The translations under genes and the position numbers were made by a program. The notes beneath the pieces were generated by a model. The model saw nothing but the letters and a program-made list of their open reading frames with translations. It did no database searches and had not been told where the DNA came from. Of a stretch of 64,000 nucleotides of DNA, positions 1-10,078 are shown one piece after another. Positions within the stretch are counted from its first letter, which is position 1, and every line of letters starts with the position of its first letter. The DNA comes from Mycobacterium colombiense (GTDB taxonomy: Bacteria; Actinomycetota; Actinomycetes; Mycobacteriales; Mycobacteriaceae). The stretch is from NCBI RefSeq assembly GCF_001665835.1, contig NZ_LZSX01000025.1, positions 179,026 to 243,025 on the forward strand, read 5' to 3'.

Positions 1-191
1 CGCAACGACAGCCGGTTCGGCTGCCGCCCTGCGTCCCCGCTCGGCCGTTCGATCTCTACAACGGCCCACCCGGTTCCGTGAGCGAGTGTAGGCGGTGGCC
101 CGCGCATGCCTGCCAAGGTGATCGCCGGGAGGGTTATCTTGGTCTCGCCGCCAGCGTGGCCGCAGCCGTTCAAACCGAGGAGGACGAAGTT

Positions 192-1613
192 TTGCGCATC
201 GGGAAGATTACGATCGGCGCACTCGACGATTGGACGCTGACCCCTGGCTCGGTCACCTCATGGCACCCGACGGCCGCGGCAATCGAAAAAGCCCGGCAAG
301 CACCGGTGAGCTCTGTGCCGGTCAGCCATATGCAGGGCCAACATCTTCGTAACTACTGTGAACGGACGGCCGCGGGGCTGAATTTCTCCCGGCAGATCAT
401 CGCTACCTGCGAACTGCCGGGGATGTGCGATGTCCCCGCCATGAACCACGCTGTCAACGCGTACCTGCGTCGGCATGACACGTTCCGCAGTTGGTTCGAG
501 CACACCGGTAACGGAGAGTTCGTCCGCCATACCATGAGCGATCCTGCCGATATTGAATTCGCGCCGATCGAGCACGGCGGGATGACGGCTGACGAAATAC
601 ACGCTCACGCCGTGGCCATCCCGAGCCCGCTGGAGTGGGGCTGCTTCACCTTCGGGATTATCCAAAGCGAGAGCCACTTCACTTTCTTTGCCGCCATGGA
701 TCATGTCCACGGGGACGCGACGCTAATAGGCACCACGATGATGGAAGCCAACGGCATGTATACGGCGTTGAGCGGAGGCGGTGAGGCCCTTGCGCTTCCC
801 GATGCCGGCAGCTTCGATGATTTCTGCACCCGCGAACGCGAATACACGTCAACGCTGACCGTTGATTCGCCCGAGGTGCGCGCGTGGATCGACTTCGCCG
901 AGAACAATAACGGTGGCTTCCCCGAGTTCCCGCTCCCGCTGGGTAACCCGCGGGAGTCCAGTAGCAGCGACATGACCTCGGAACTCCTGATGGACGCGAC
1001 ACAGACGGAGCGATTCGAATCGGCCTGCGCGGCGGTCGGCGCGCGCTTTGTCGGGGGTCTGTTCGCCTGCCTCGCCCTGGTGGAGCACGAATTTACCGGG
1101 GCTCTTACGTATTACGCGCTTACGCCCAGGGATTCCCGCAAAGCCACGGACAATTTCATGACGCAAGGCTGGTTTACCGGTTTGATTCCCATCACCGTGC
1201 CCATAGCTGCGGCCTCTTTTGGCGATGCCGCGTGGGCGGCGCAGACTTCCTTCGATTCAAGTCTGGACATGGCGAAAGTTCCCTACTATCGCGTGTTGGA
1301 ACTGGCGCCGTGGTTGCGCTGGCCACGGCCCAACTTTCCGGTATCGAACTTCTTTCATGGCGGCGCTGCTCCGCTCAATGCCATTCTTGCCGCAGCCGAC
1401 CTAGGGCTTGCGAACAATATCGGAATCTATCCTGACGGCCGGTATTCATATCAACTGACCATTTATATCTTCCGGTACGGCGAGGGCACGGTCATGGCGA
1501 TCATGCATCCCGACAACCCGGTCGCCCGGAAGTCGGTTGTCCGCTACATGGAAGCGATGAAGTCGGTCTGCGTGCGGGTCGCCGGCAGCGGGAGTTGGGG
1601 ACGCGTCGCGTAG
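192..1613 (+). CDS. PapA-type acyltransferase (PapA1/PapA3-like)
   Basis: Condensation-fold acyltransferase of the polyketide-associated PapA family, which moves acyl chains onto trehalose in sulfolipid and di-/polyacyltrehalose synthesis. From TTG 192 it is 473 residues and begins LRIGKITIGALDDW, close to how I recall mycobacterial PapA1 starting; GAGGAGGA at 177-184 lies 7 nt upstream. A longer reading from GTG 78 lacks this support. The family HHxxxDG motif appears as D-H171-V-H-G-D175-A: catalytic His and Asp are present, but the final Gly is Ala. The gene heads a co-directional mmpL-chp-fadD-gap cluster, so its product is most likely a trehalose-based lipid; the exact acceptor cannot be read from the sequence. 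Bases 1-191 hold no gene I can support. Confidence 0.85.
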   Translation: MRIGKITIGALDDWTLTPGSVTSWHPTAAAIEKARQAPVSSVPVSHMQGQHLRNYCERTAAGLNFSRQIIATCELPGMCDVPAMNHAVNAYLRRHDTFRSWFEHTGNGEFVRHTMSDPADIEFAPIEHGGMTADEIHAHAVAIPSPLEWGCFTFGIIQSESHFTFFAAMDHVHGDATLIGTTMMEANGMYTALSGGGEALALPDAGSFDDFCTREREYTSTLTVDSPEVRAWIDFAENNNGGFPEFPLPLGNPRESSSSDMTSELLMDATQTERFESACAAVGARFVGGLFACLALVEHEFTGALTYYALTPRDSRKATDNFMTQGWFTGLIPITVPIAAASFGDAAWAAQTSFDSSLDMAKVPYYRVLELAPWLRWPRPNFPVSNFFHGGAAPLNAILAAADLGLANNIGIYPDGRYSYQLTIYIFRYGEGTVMAIMHPDNPVARKSVVRYMEAMKSVCVRVAGSGSWGRVA

Positions 1614-1730
1614 CGTGGAGCACTTCGATGGCTCGCGAGGCGAAATTGCGTGGTTTAACCGGGCTCGGGCGATGCGGCCGAGTGTCGCCGGCGGGCACAC
1701 CCGACTGCGAAACCCGGGGATGAGGGCGGT

Positions 1731-4700
1731 ATGCGACGGCTAGCCGATTCTGTGGTGCGGTGGCCCTGGGTAGTGGTCGGGATCTGGGTCGCGATTGCGG
1801 TCGCGCTACCGCTGGCTCTTCCCTCGCTGGGCGAGATGGCCGAGAAGCATCCGCTCGCTATCCTGCCCAGCGATGCGCCATCGAGCGTCACCGCCCGAAA
1901 GATGACCGAGGCGTTTCACGAATCGGGCTCAGAAAACCTCCTGTTGGTGGTCCTGACCGACGACAAGGGGCTCGGCCCCGCCGACGAAGCCGCTTACGGC
2001 AAACTTGCGGACGCGCTGCGCCGGGACACGCGAGATGTGGTCATGGTGCAGGATTTCATCAGCACACCGGCGTTGCGCTCGGTCGTTACCAGCAAAGACC
2101 ACAAAGCGTGGGTGGTACCGATCGGCGTTGCGGGCGAGTTGGGCACTCCCAGCTCGTATGCGGCTTTCAACCGGATCGGCGACGTCGTCAAACGCGCCGT
2201 CAGCGGCACGCCGCTGACGGCGAACCTTACCGGCCCCGCAGCGACCGTCGCCGACCTCACGGTCGCGGGCGCTCGGGATCGGATGCCGATCGAGCTGGCG
2301 ATCGCGGTGCTGGTGCTCATCGTCCTGCTGGTGATCTACCGCAGTGCGGTCACGATGCTGCTGCCGTTGCTGACGATCGGGATTTCCCTGGTGATCGCGC
2401 AGGCGGTGGTAGCGGGCTACTCACAACTAACCGGCGCGGGCGTCTCAAACCAGTCCGTCGTGTTCTTGAGCGCCATAATGGCCGGCGCCGGAACGGATTA
2501 CGCAGTCTTTCTCATCAGCCGGTATCACGACTATTTGCGGTCGGGTGCGAATTCCGATCAGGCGGTCAAGCGCGCGATGTTCTCGATCGGAAAAGTGATC
2601 GCCGCCTCCGCCGCCACCGTCGGAATCACGTTTCTCCTCATCAGCTTCGCCCGAATGGGAGTCTTCAAAACGGTTGGGGTGTCGGCGGCGATCGGGATCG
2701 GAGTGGCATTCCTCGCCGCGGTGACGTTGCTGCCGGCAGTGCTGGTGCTTGCGGGGCGGCGTGGCTGGGTCCAGCCACGGCGCGAGCTGACCGCCCGGTT
2801 CTGGCGGCGTTCGGGCATCCGCATCGTGCGGCGACCGAAGGTCAATCTGATTGCCAGCGTGCTTGTGTTGATCATCCTGGCCAGCTGCGCCGGCCTGGTG
2901 CGTTACAACTACGACGATCGCAAGGCACTGCGGTCTTCCGCCCCGAGTTCCGTCGGGTACGCGGCGCTGGACCGTCACTTCCCGGTGAACCAGTCCATTC
3001 CGCAGTACATCCTGGTCCAATCACCGCATGACCTTCGCACGCCGAAGACCCTTGCGGACTTGGAACAAATGGCGGACCGAGTCAGTCAATTGCCGAACGT
3101 TGCTGCAGTCAGCGGCATTACGCGTCCCACCGGGAATGTGCCAGAACAATTCAGGGCCACCTATCAAGCGGGCGCCATCGGCACCTTGCTGGCCGGCGGA
3201 TCCACCCTGATCAAAGACCACACCAATGACCTCAATCGGCTGGTAGATGGGGCCGGTACGCTCGCCGACAACCTCGGCAATATGCGGGGCCAGGTCATCC
3301 AGCTGGCTGCCAGCGTGCAGGAGGTGGAGAGCGCCTTCTCGTCGACGAAGAACCAGTACAGCGGCGACGCGCTGGTGAAAGAGGTCGACATCGCGGCCCA
3401 GCTCGTAGACCATGTCAACGCGCTCAGCAATGCGATGGGCTGGAACTTCTCAGCGGCCAAGAACATGTTCGCTTGGATCGGCCCGGTGCTGGCGGCGCTG
3501 CAGGGTAACCCGAGATGCGACGTCGACCCGTCGTGCAGCGCCACCCGCGGGACATTTGAGCAACTGGTTGGCGCACGCGATCAAGCAGACCTAGACGCGA
3601 TCAATGATTTGGCCCACCAACTGCAGGAGTACCCGGACAAACGGGCGCTGAAAGCGTCGACCGACCGCCTGCGTGCCGCATTGGCGAAGCTCACCAACGT
3701 GCTGCATTCCCTGGGGATGGATAAGCCCGGTGGTCTACAGACCAACCTGAACAGCTTGCAAGATGGCGCAAACCGATTCGCCGGTGGGAGCCGCCAAGTG
3801 GCCGACGCAGTGGCTCAAGTCGTCGACCAAGTCAAACAGCTCGGTAGCGGGCTCAATGAGTCAGCTGCGTTTTTGTTGTCGCTGAAACGCGACGCGGCAC
3901 AACCGGCTATGGCTGGGTTCAATATCCCGCCCCAGCTGCTGCACCTAGCGGAGTTCCAGAAGGCCGCCAAGGCGTTCATTTCGCCCGACGGCCACTCCGT
4001 GCGGTACCTAGTTCAAACCAAACTCAATCCGTTCAGCACCGAAGCCATGGATCAGGTCAACGCGATCGAAGCGGCCGCTCGGGGGGCTCAACCGAACACC
4101 GCATTGGCGGACGCCACGGTATCGATGGCGGGATACACCGTCGCCCTGAAGGACACGCGTGATTACTACCAACACGATATCCGGTTCATCATCGCGGTAA
4201 CCCTCTTAGTCGTGCTACTGACCTTGATCGCGCTGCTGCGCGCGATTGTTGCGCCGCTGTATCTTGTTGCCTCCGTGGTCATTTCGTATTTGTCGGCGGT
4301 GGGTATTGGCGTGCTCGTATTCCAATACGTACTGGGCCAGCAATTACATTGGAGTGTTCCCCCGCTGGCGTTCGTCGTGTTGGTCGCGGTGGGGGCCGAC
4401 TACAACATGCTGCTCGTCTCGCGAATGCGGGAGGAGTCTGGACACAGCGTGCGTTACGGCATCATCCGGACCCTGGGTTCGACGGGCGGTGTCATCACCG
4501 CGGCAGGTCTGATCTTCGCAGCCTCGATGTGCGGTCTCTTGTTCTCCAGCATCAGCACCGTGGTCCAGGGTGGTTTCGTGATCGGGGTGGGAATCCTGCT
4601 GGATACCTTCTTGGTTCGCACCATCACGGTTCCCGCCATCGCCGCGTTGGTCGGACGGGCGAACTGGTGGCCGTCCCCAGTGGGCGTGCGACGGCCGTCG

Positions 4701-4742
4701 TTGCGGTCGCCGGAGGGACGCGCCGACGCGCGGCCCGGTTAG
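1731..4742 (+). CDS. MmpL-family lipid transporter (MmpL8/MmpL10-like)
   Basis: RND-superfamily inner-membrane transporter of 1003 residues. It has an N-terminal membrane helix, a periplasmic porter domain, a helix block around residues 190-350, a second large periplasmic domain (about 370-800) and a C-terminal helix block. The Asp-Tyr pairs used for proton coupling in MmpL proteins are visible: GTD256-Y257 in the first block and GAD890-Y891 in the second. It starts at ATG 1731 after a GAGGG-type ribosome site. Following papA directly and preceding the Chp-like gene, it matches the MmpL8/MmpL10 position in sulfolipid/PAT loci, where the transporter exports the partly acylated trehalose precursor. 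The substrate is inferred from context only. Confidence 0.9.
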   Translation: MRRLADSVVRWPWVVVGIWVAIAVALPLALPSLGEMAEKHPLAILPSDAPSSVTARKMTEAFHESGSENLLLVVLTDDKGLGPADEAAYGKLADALRRDTRDVVMVQDFISTPALRSVVTSKDHKAWVVPIGVAGELGTPSSYAAFNRIGDVVKRAVSGTPLTANLTGPAATVADLTVAGARDRMPIELAIAVLVLIVLLVIYRSAVTMLLPLLTIGISLVIAQAVVAGYSQLTGAGVSNQSVVFLSAIMAGAGTDYAVFLISRYHDYLRSGANSDQAVKRAMFSIGKVIAASAATVGITFLLISFARMGVFKTVGVSAAIGIGVAFLAAVTLLPAVLVLAGRRGWVQPRRELTARFWRRSGIRIVRRPKVNLIASVLVLIILASCAGLVRYNYDDRKALRSSAPSSVGYAALDRHFPVNQSIPQYILVQSPHDLRTPKTLADLEQMADRVSQLPNVAAVSGITRPTGNVPEQFRATYQAGAIGTLLAGGSTLIKDHTNDLNRLVDGAGTLADNLGNMRGQVIQLAASVQEVESAFSSTKNQYSGDALVKEVDIAAQLVDHVNALSNAMGWNFSAAKNMFAWIGPVLAALQGNPRCDVDPSCSATRGTFEQLVGARDQADLDAINDLAHQLQEYPDKRALKASTDRLRAALAKLTNVLHSLGMDKPGGLQTNLNSLQDGANRFAGGSRQVADAVAQVVDQVKQLGSGLNESAAFLLSLKRDAAQPAMAGFNIPPQLLHLAEFQKAAKAFISPDGHSVRYLVQTKLNPFSTEAMDQVNAIEAAARGAQPNTALADATVSMAGYTVALKDTRDYYQHDIRFIIAVTLLVVLLTLIALLRAIVAPLYLVASVVISYLSAVGIGVLVFQYVLGQQLHWSVPPLAFVVLVAVGADYNMLLVSRMREESGHSVRYGIIRTLGSTGGVITAAGLIFAASMCGLLFSSISTVVQGGFVIGVGILLDTFLVRTITVPAIAALVGRANWWPSPVGVRRPSLRSPEGRADARPG

Positions 4743-4799
4743 CACCCGCACATGATGTATGTGAGACTACGAGGCGAATCCGAGCGGTCAGGACTAGGG

Positions 4800-5912
4800 A
4801 TGAAGAAACTACTCGCCGGAGTTACGGCGCTGGTAACCGTCGGTGCCACAGGGTGTTTCGGCGTCAATACCGCGACGGCAGACGATGCGCCCATCGGCGG
4901 TCCACCGACCCCCGGGGCGCCGGGCGACCAGACAGCGTTCGCCCTCGGAGGCGCTCACGTTGCGGGCATCCCCTACGACGAGTACATACGTCAGGAGGGC
5001 GCCCAATGGTTCCCCGGCCAGAAGCGCGAAATCGTCCCCTACCCGGCGGGCCAGATTCAGGGCCACGTGCTGGAGCGACTCTTCCCGGGCATCGGCAAGA
5101 TCGATGAGCAGTTCCCGGGCCTGGGTGTGGACGGCCCCAGCATCGGCGAGTCTGTCGTCGAGGGAATAGGCAACCTCGATGCAGCGATCCGCACCGGACA
5201 CCCGGGTACGGCGATCGGCTTGTCCGAGGGCGGGTTCGTGGTCGACGGCGAGCAGGCTCGGCTGGCGAATGACCCGGCTGCTCCCCCGGCGGACAAACTG
5301 AACTTCGCCACATTCGGCGACCCGATTGGGCATCACGCCTTCGGTCAGAGCTTCCTGACCGCCATGTTCCCGGTCGGCAGCGTTGTTCCCGCTCTGGACT
5401 ACACCATGCCACCGACGTATGAGAGCCAGTACGACACGAACAGGTTCGTGGCTGCATACGACTTGATCGCGGACTTCCCCGATCGGCCGGACAACATGTT
5501 CGCTCTGGCCAACACGCTGCTGGGCCTGGCCACCGGTCACACGGCGGTGGCCTTTACGAACCCGAGCATGGTGCCGCCCCAGAACATCAGGACGACGACG
5601 AACTCCAGGGGCGCGAAAGACACCACCATCATGGTTCCGGAAAAGCACCTTCCGCTCGTCATGCCGCTGGCCTACCTCGGCATCCCGGAAGACACCCTGA
5701 ACAAGCTCGACGCGATCCTGATCCCCCGAGTGAATGCGGGCTACGCGCGAAATGACGACCCATCGACCGCTCCGGTTCAGGTGGATCCCGTGCACGGCTT
5801 CGACCCAGCGCAAGTTATCGCGCCAGTCAACCAGGCGGCACTCGGCAGCGGCGACCCTCTTTCGCAAATCGTCAGCGGCGCCACGTCCGCGCTTTCCAAC
5901 GGCACCGGCTGA
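4800..5912 (+). CDS. Secreted PE-PPE-domain acyltransferase/esterase (Chp1/Chp2-like)
   Basis: Exported serine hydrolase of the PE-PPE domain family to which Chp1 and Chp2 belong; those enzymes transfer acyl chains between trehalose esters during SL-1 and PAT maturation. From ATG 4800 (370 residues) it opens with a short basic stretch, MKKL, a hydrophobic core and a likely cleavage after ATA near residue 26. A Cys in the same region is a poor lipobox. A G-x-S-x-G nucleophile elbow is seen at GLS142EG. The upstream in-frame ATG at 4752 would only add a polar stretch in front of the signal peptide. It sits between mmpL and fadD, ending 10 bases before fadD, consistent with acting outside the membrane on the MmpL-exported lipid. 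Confidence 0.82.
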   Translation: MKKLLAGVTALVTVGATGCFGVNTATADDAPIGGPPTPGAPGDQTAFALGGAHVAGIPYDEYIRQEGAQWFPGQKREIVPYPAGQIQGHVLERLFPGIGKIDEQFPGLGVDGPSIGESVVEGIGNLDAAIRTGHPGTAIGLSEGGFVVDGEQARLANDPAAPPADKLNFATFGDPIGHHAFGQSFLTAMFPVGSVVPALDYTMPPTYESQYDTNRFVAAYDLIADFPDRPDNMFALANTLLGLATGHTAVAFTNPSMVPPQNIRTTTNSRGAKDTTIMVPEKHLPLVMPLAYLGIPEDTLNKLDAILIPRVNAGYARNDDPSTAPVQVDPVHGFDPAQVIAPVNQAALGSGDPLSQIVSGATSALSNGTG

Positions 5913-5922
5913 CAACGCGCCT

Positions 5923-7659
5923 ATGTCTGGACCATCGATTCTCTCCATGCTGCACGGACGTGCCAGCCTGCGGCCCGACGATGTGGCGTACAGGTTTACC
6001 GATTACCAGGACGACGCCGACGGTGTTCCCGAGAGCCTCACGTGGTCGCAAGTGTCCCGCCGGACATTCAATGTGGCGCGCGACCTCGGCGAGCATGGGT
6101 CGGTCGGCGACAGGGCGGTAATTCTGGCGCCGCAGGGTCTTGATTACATTGCGGCGTTCCTGGGATCCATGCAGGCCGGGCTCATCGCAGTTCCGCTCCC
6201 GCTGCCGCATCGCGGATCGAGCGACGAGCGGGTCAGCGCGGTGCTCGCCGATACGTCGCCTTCGGTCGTTCTCACGACGTCCGCGGTCGCCGAAGATGTC
6301 GCTGAATACGTCGATCGGGCACGCATGGACGATGTTCCAAAGATCGTCGAAATCGATTCGATGAATCTGGACGCCGATGGCGGAACCAGCGTTCTGGCGG
6401 CCGATTTGCCTGACATCGCGTATCTGCAATACAGCTCAGGTTCGACCCGAACGCCGACCGGCGTGAAGATTTCGCACCGCAATCTCCAAGTGAATTTCGA
6501 GCAGCTGATGCGCAGCTTCTTCACCGAGTCCCACATGCAAGCCCCGTCGGACACCACGATGGTGTCGTGGCTGCCCTTCTACCATGACATGGGTTTGGTG
6601 CTGGGAGTCTGCGCGCCAATCCTGGGCGGCTGGCGCGGCGAGCTGATGAGTCCGGTTGCGTTCTTGGAACGGCCGGCCAGATGGGTGCAATCTCTGGCCG
6701 CGAATACTTCTTCGTGGTCGGCGGCGCCCAACTTCGCCTTCGACTTGGCGGCCCGCAAAACACGTGACCGTGACCTGGCCGGGCTCGACCTCGGCGGGGT
6801 GCTGGGCATCATCAGTGGTGCCGAACGCGTCGAGCCGGCCACCTTGAACCGCTTCGTTGATCGGTTTGCCCACTTCAACTTTCGGGACAACATGATGCGT
6901 CCGTCCTACGGCTTGGCGGAGGCGGTCGTCTTCGTGGCGAGTGGCACCTGGAGTGACTCGTCAACGGTTCACTTCGATATCGACGAGCTGTCCGCAGGTC
7001 GCGCTCGGCCCGGCGCGGCCGGGACTGGCTCATCGCTGGTGAAGTACGAGGTACCGCAATCACCGACACTGCGAATCGTCGACGGCGACACCAACCGCGA
7101 GTGCCCGCAGGGCGTGGTGGGCGAGATCTGGGTACACGGCGCCAATGTGGCCGAGGGCTACTGGCGCAAGCCGCCGGAGGAACAGCGCTGCTTCGGAGCG
7201 ATGCTCGTCGAGCCGTCGCCAGGTACGCCTGACGGCCCCTGGCTGAAGACCGGCGACCTGGGTTTCGTCTACCAGGGCGGGCTGTTCATCGTCGGGCGTA
7301 TCAAGGATCTGCTGATAATCCGTGGACGGAATCACCATCCCGAGGACATCGAGGCGACGGTCCAAGAGATCACAGGTGGCCGGGTCGCGGCGATATCGGT
7401 TCCGGTGAACAGTACCGAGAAGCTCGTCACCGTCGTCGAGTTCAAAAAGCGAGGCGAGTCCAACGAGGAGGCCATGCACTCGCTGACCTGCGTCAAACGG
7501 GACGTCACCTCGGCGATTTCCAATGCGCACGGCGTGAATGTAGGGGACCTCGTCCTGGTACCGCCCGGCTCGATCCCCACCACGACGAGTGGCAAGATCC
7601 GGCGCGCCGCCTGTGTCGAGCAGTACCACCGGCACCAATTCGCCCGGTTGGACGCCTGA
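5923..7659 (+). CDS. Fatty-acyl-AMP ligase (FadD21/FadD23-like)
   Basis: Adenylate-forming enzyme of 578 residues that activates a long-chain fatty acid as acyl-AMP and hands it to a polyketide synthase. The AMP-binding signature [13 protein letters not shown] begins at residue 170, the FAAL-typical [11 protein letters not shown] follows, and a C-terminal KTGDLGF...[13 protein letters not shown] block closes the adenylation domain, with a catalytic Lys in TTSGKIRR near the end. ATG 5923 was chosen because an earlier in-frame start lies inside the preceding gene. Its placement with papA and an MmpL8/10-like gene points to loading a starter for a PKS making methyl-branched acyl chains; that PKS is not in the window. 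Confidence 0.9.
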   Translation: MSGPSILSMLHGRASLRPDDVAYRFTDYQDDADGVPESLTWSQVSRRTFNVARDLGEHGSVGDRAVILAPQGLDYIAAFLGSMQAGLIAVPLPLPHRGSSDERVSAVLADTSPSVVLTTSAVAEDVAEYVDRARMDDVPKIVEIDSMNLDADGGTSVLAADLPDIAYLQYSSGSTRTPTGVKISHRNLQVNFEQLMRSFFTESHMQAPSDTTMVSWLPFYHDMGLVLGVCAPILGGWRGELMSPVAFLERPARWVQSLAANTSSWSAAPNFAFDLAARKTRDRDLAGLDLGGVLGIISGAERVEPATLNRFVDRFAHFNFRDNMMRPSYGLAEAVVFVASGTWSDSSTVHFDIDELSAGRARPGAAGTGSSLVKYEVPQSPTLRIVDGDTNRECPQGVVGEIWVHGANVAEGYWRKPPEEQRCFGAMLVEPSPGTPDGPWLKTGDLGFVYQGGLFIVGRIKDLLIIRGRNHHPEDIEATVQEITGGRVAAISVPVNSTEKLVTVVEFKKRGESNEEAMHSLTCVKRDVTSAISNAHGVNVGDLVLVPPGSIPTTTSGKIRRAACVEQYHRHQFARLDA

Positions 7660-7686
7660 GCCGGGGGCGGCGGGCGCGCCTCCACA

Positions 7687-8343
7687 ATGCCAATGTTGGT
7701 CACTGTCCTGGTGATGGCCGTTGCAGTCAGCGTCGAACCGTTCCGAATCGGCATGACCGTGCTGATGCTGAACAGACCACGCCCGGCGCTGCAACTGCTC
7801 GCGTTTCTGTCCGGCGGTTTCACAATGGGAACGGCGGTGGGTCTGGTCGTGTTGTTCGCCTTTCGGCGCAGGATGCTGGGCTCGAGCTACTTCGCGTTGC
7901 CCAAGGTGCAGATTCTGGTTGGTCTGCTGGCACTGACAGTCGCGGCAGTCGTGGCCGCGAATCTCCCTGCGCGGCTGGGCTCGCGGCCGACAAGATTGGC
8001 GACGCCGTTCCAGCGATTGCTGAGCCGGCATTCGCTGACGGTTGCCGGCATCGCCGGCCTCGGCATCGCATTGCCGTCGGTGGACTACCTTGCCGCGCTA
8101 GCCGTCATTCTCGCCTCCGGCGCGACAGCCCTGGCGCAAGTCACAGTGGTGTTGATGTTCAACGCCGTGGCCTTCGCCCTCATAGAAATTCCGCTGCTGG
8201 CCCATCTGCTGGCACCTGAGGCAACCGCCAGGTGGGTGGCGGCGCTGCACGGCTGGATTCGATCGCGTCGACGCGCCGACGTTGCACTCGTGCTGGCCGC
8301 GGCCGGCTGCGCTTTCGTGGCGGTCGGCACGGCCGGGCTTTGA
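7687..8343 (+). CDS. Gap/Sap-like integral membrane protein
   Basis: Small hydrophobic protein of 218 residues with about six predicted membrane helices. It resembles the mycobacterial Gap family (GPL-addressing protein and the sulfolipid accessory protein Sap), which helps glycolipids move to the cell surface. It starts MPMLVTVLVMAVAVSVEPFR and has a basic loop in the middle (RLGSRPTR). It is the last gene of the papA-mmpL-chp-fadD set, 27 nt after fadD, the expected company for this family. How Gap proteins work is unknown; the assignment rests on size, topology, general sequence character and context. Confidence 0.75.
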   Translation: MPMLVTVLVMAVAVSVEPFRIGMTVLMLNRPRPALQLLAFLSGGFTMGTAVGLVVLFAFRRRMLGSSYFALPKVQILVGLLALTVAAVVAANLPARLGSRPTRLATPFQRLLSRHSLTVAGIAGLGIALPSVDYLAALAVILASGATALAQVTVVLMFNAVAFALIEIPLLAHLLAPEATARWVAALHGWIRSRRRADVALVLAAAGCAFVAVGTAGL

Positions 8344-8412
8344 CCTTATCTGGAAACGCCGCGTTAGCCGCTGACTGATAATGAGTCCAACCGCACTGGC
8401 AAAGGAGCCGCG

Positions 8413-9471
8413 ATGAGCAAGGCAAGCACAGACCGTCCGCTGCGGGTGATCCAGTGGACGACCGGCAACATCGGTCGTCGTTCGCTGCACGCCATCATCG
8501 GACGGCCCGACCTCGAACTGGCCGGGGTGTATGCGCACGGCGCGGACAAGGTGGGCGTCGACGCCGCCGACCTGGCGGGCTGGCCCGAGCCGACCGGGGT
8601 GCACGCGACGAACGACATCGACGCGCTGCTGGCCCTGGACGCCGACGTGTGTTGCTATAACCCGTTGTGGCCCAACGTCGATGAGCTGGTGCGGCTGCTG
8701 GAATCGGGAGTCAACGTGTGCACCAGCGCGGCGTGGATCACCGGCGGCAAGCAGACACCGCAGGACCGCAAGCGCATCGAGGACGCCTGCCAGAACGGCA
8801 ATTCGACGATCTTCGGCAGCGGTGCCCACCCGGGCATGACGAACATGGTGGGCATGGTGCTGTCTGCCTCGTGCGAGCGCGTCGACGAGATCCGGATCAC
8901 CGAGTCCGTCGACTGCTCGACCTACGAGTCGGCGGAAACCCAGACGGCCATGGGGTTTTCGCAAGATCCCGATACCCCGGGGCTGGCCGAAAACGTCCGG
9001 CGGGAAAGCGAGGTCTTCGCCGAATCGGCCGCGATGATGGCCGACGCGATCGGGGCGAAGCTGGACAAGATGACCTTCGACGTCACGTTCACCGCGGCCA
9101 CCGGCGACTCCGATCTGGGCTTCATGAAGATTCCCGCCGGAACGGTCGGCAGCGTCTACGGCTACCACCGCGGCTGGGTCGGCGATCGCAACGTCGTCAG
9201 CGTCGGGTTCAACTGGACCATGGGCAGTCACGTCGTCCCACCCAAACCACTCGAGCACGGCCACGTCATCCAGGTGTTCGGGCTGCCCAACATGCGCACC
9301 GTGTTGCACTGCCTGCCGCCCAAGGATTGGACAGAGCCCGGGTTCATGGGATTGGGAATGATTTACACCGCGATGCCGGTTACCAATGCCGTCCCGGCGG
9401 TGGTGGCCGCCGAGCCCGGGATCGTGACGCTCGCGGATTTGCCGCCCGTCACCGGTCGGGTCGCCTACTAG
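8413..9471 (+). CDS. DapB-N-like NAD(P)-dependent oxidoreductase
   Basis: Protein of 352 residues with an N-terminal Rossmann fold: VIQWTTGNIGRRS carries the dinucleotide-binding glycine pattern. Its overall form matches mycobacterial proteins usually labelled dihydrodipicolinate-reductase-like, related to 2,4-diaminopentanoate dehydrogenase. A histidine-containing GSGAHPGMTN segment lies near residue 140. It starts at ATG 8413 after AAAGGAG. It follows the gap-like gene by 69 bp and may be read from the same transcript, but nothing ties it to lipid synthesis. The substrate is unknown; it is not expected to be the lysine-pathway DapB, which is shorter. Confidence 0.75.
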   Translation: MSKASTDRPLRVIQWTTGNIGRRSLHAIIGRPDLELAGVYAHGADKVGVDAADLAGWPEPTGVHATNDIDALLALDADVCCYNPLWPNVDELVRLLESGVNVCTSAAWITGGKQTPQDRKRIEDACQNGNSTIFGSGAHPGMTNMVGMVLSASCERVDEIRITESVDCSTYESAETQTAMGFSQDPDTPGLAENVRRESEVFAESAAMMADAIGAKLDKMTFDVTFTAATGDSDLGFMKIPAGTVGSVYGYHRGWVGDRNVVSVGFNWTMGSHVVPPKPLEHGHVIQVFGLPNMRTVLHCLPPKDWTEPGFMGLGMIYTAMPVTNAVPAVVAAEPGIVTLADLPPVTGRVAY

Positions 9472-9524
9472 CGGATATGCGGTTCGCCACAACCGGCGGC
9501 CCCAGGAGGAACGCTTGCGTGCAC

Positions 9525-9543
9525 TAAGGTTAGGATCCCTAGC
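9525..9543. promoter_or_regulatory. Candidate IdeR (iron) half-box
   Basis: TAAGGTTAGG at 9525-9534 matches the left half of the mycobacterial IdeR box (TWAGGTWAGGCTWACCTWA) at all ten positions; the right half is poorly conserved. It lies about 80 bp upstream of the mmpS start. In M. tuberculosis the mmpS4-mmpL4 pair is iron-regulated through IdeR, which makes this position suggestive. IdeR binding to a half-box is uncertain. Confidence 0.4.
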
Positions 9544-9610
9544 TGAGCAAATGTTCCGTTGACAGTGGTGTCGTCGGCGACGGTTGGTGAGCTTTGCGGA
9601 AGGCGGTCAG

Positions 9611-10078
9611 GTGGTGGCTAGTCCGGACTCAGGTGCCCGCCCCGGCATTGTGACCCGCGTGCTGAAACAAGGGTGGATCCCGCTGCTGCTGGTGGTCGTT
9701 CTGGCGATCTCGGCGCTGATCGTGTCGCGGCTGCACAAGATCTTCGGCTCGGAAGATCTCAACGCAAACGCCGGCAAGGGGATCGAAATCGTGCAGTTCA
9801 ACCCGAAGGTCGTCGTCTACGAAATCTCCGGCAACCCGGGTACGACCGCGAACATCAACTACTGGGACGAAAACGCCAACACGCATCAGGTCAACAACGC
9901 CCCACTGCCCTGGACGACCACGATCTCGACCACGCTGCCCTCGGTCAGCGCCAACATCATGGCGCAGGGCGACGGCAGCGCGATCAGCTGCAAGATCACC
10001 GTGGACGGCATCGTCCGCGACAACCAGAACTCCAACGGCCATAACGCCCAGACCTTCTGCCTGGTGAAGTCCGCATGA
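9611..10078 (+). CDS. MmpS-family membrane accessory protein (MmpS4/5-like)
   Basis: Accessory partner of an MmpL exporter: one N-terminal membrane helix (WIPLLLVVVLAISALIV) followed by a small extracytoplasmic beta domain ending YCLVKSA-like (FCLVKSA), as in MmpS4/MmpS5. GTG 9611 has GGAAGG just before it and gives 155 residues; TTG 9584 or GTG 9650 are possible alternatives. Two cysteines (ISCKI and TFCLV) probably form a disulfide outside the membrane, as inferred for the family. Its stop overlaps the next mmpL start (ATGA), so the two are translationally coupled. Such pairs export siderophores or small lipids; the upstream half IdeR box favours an iron role. Confidence 0.85.
   Translation: MVASPDSGARPGIVTRVLKQGWIPLLLVVVLAISALIVSRLHKIFGSEDLNANAGKGIEIVQFNPKVVVYEISGNPGTTANINYWDENANTHQVNNAPLPWTTTISTTLPSVSANIMAQGDGSAISCKITVDGIVRDNQNSNGHNAQTFCLVKSA

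Noticed and set aside
9559..9564. TTGACA as an mmpS -35 box
   Set aside because: No -10-like hexamer at 16-19 bp downstream.
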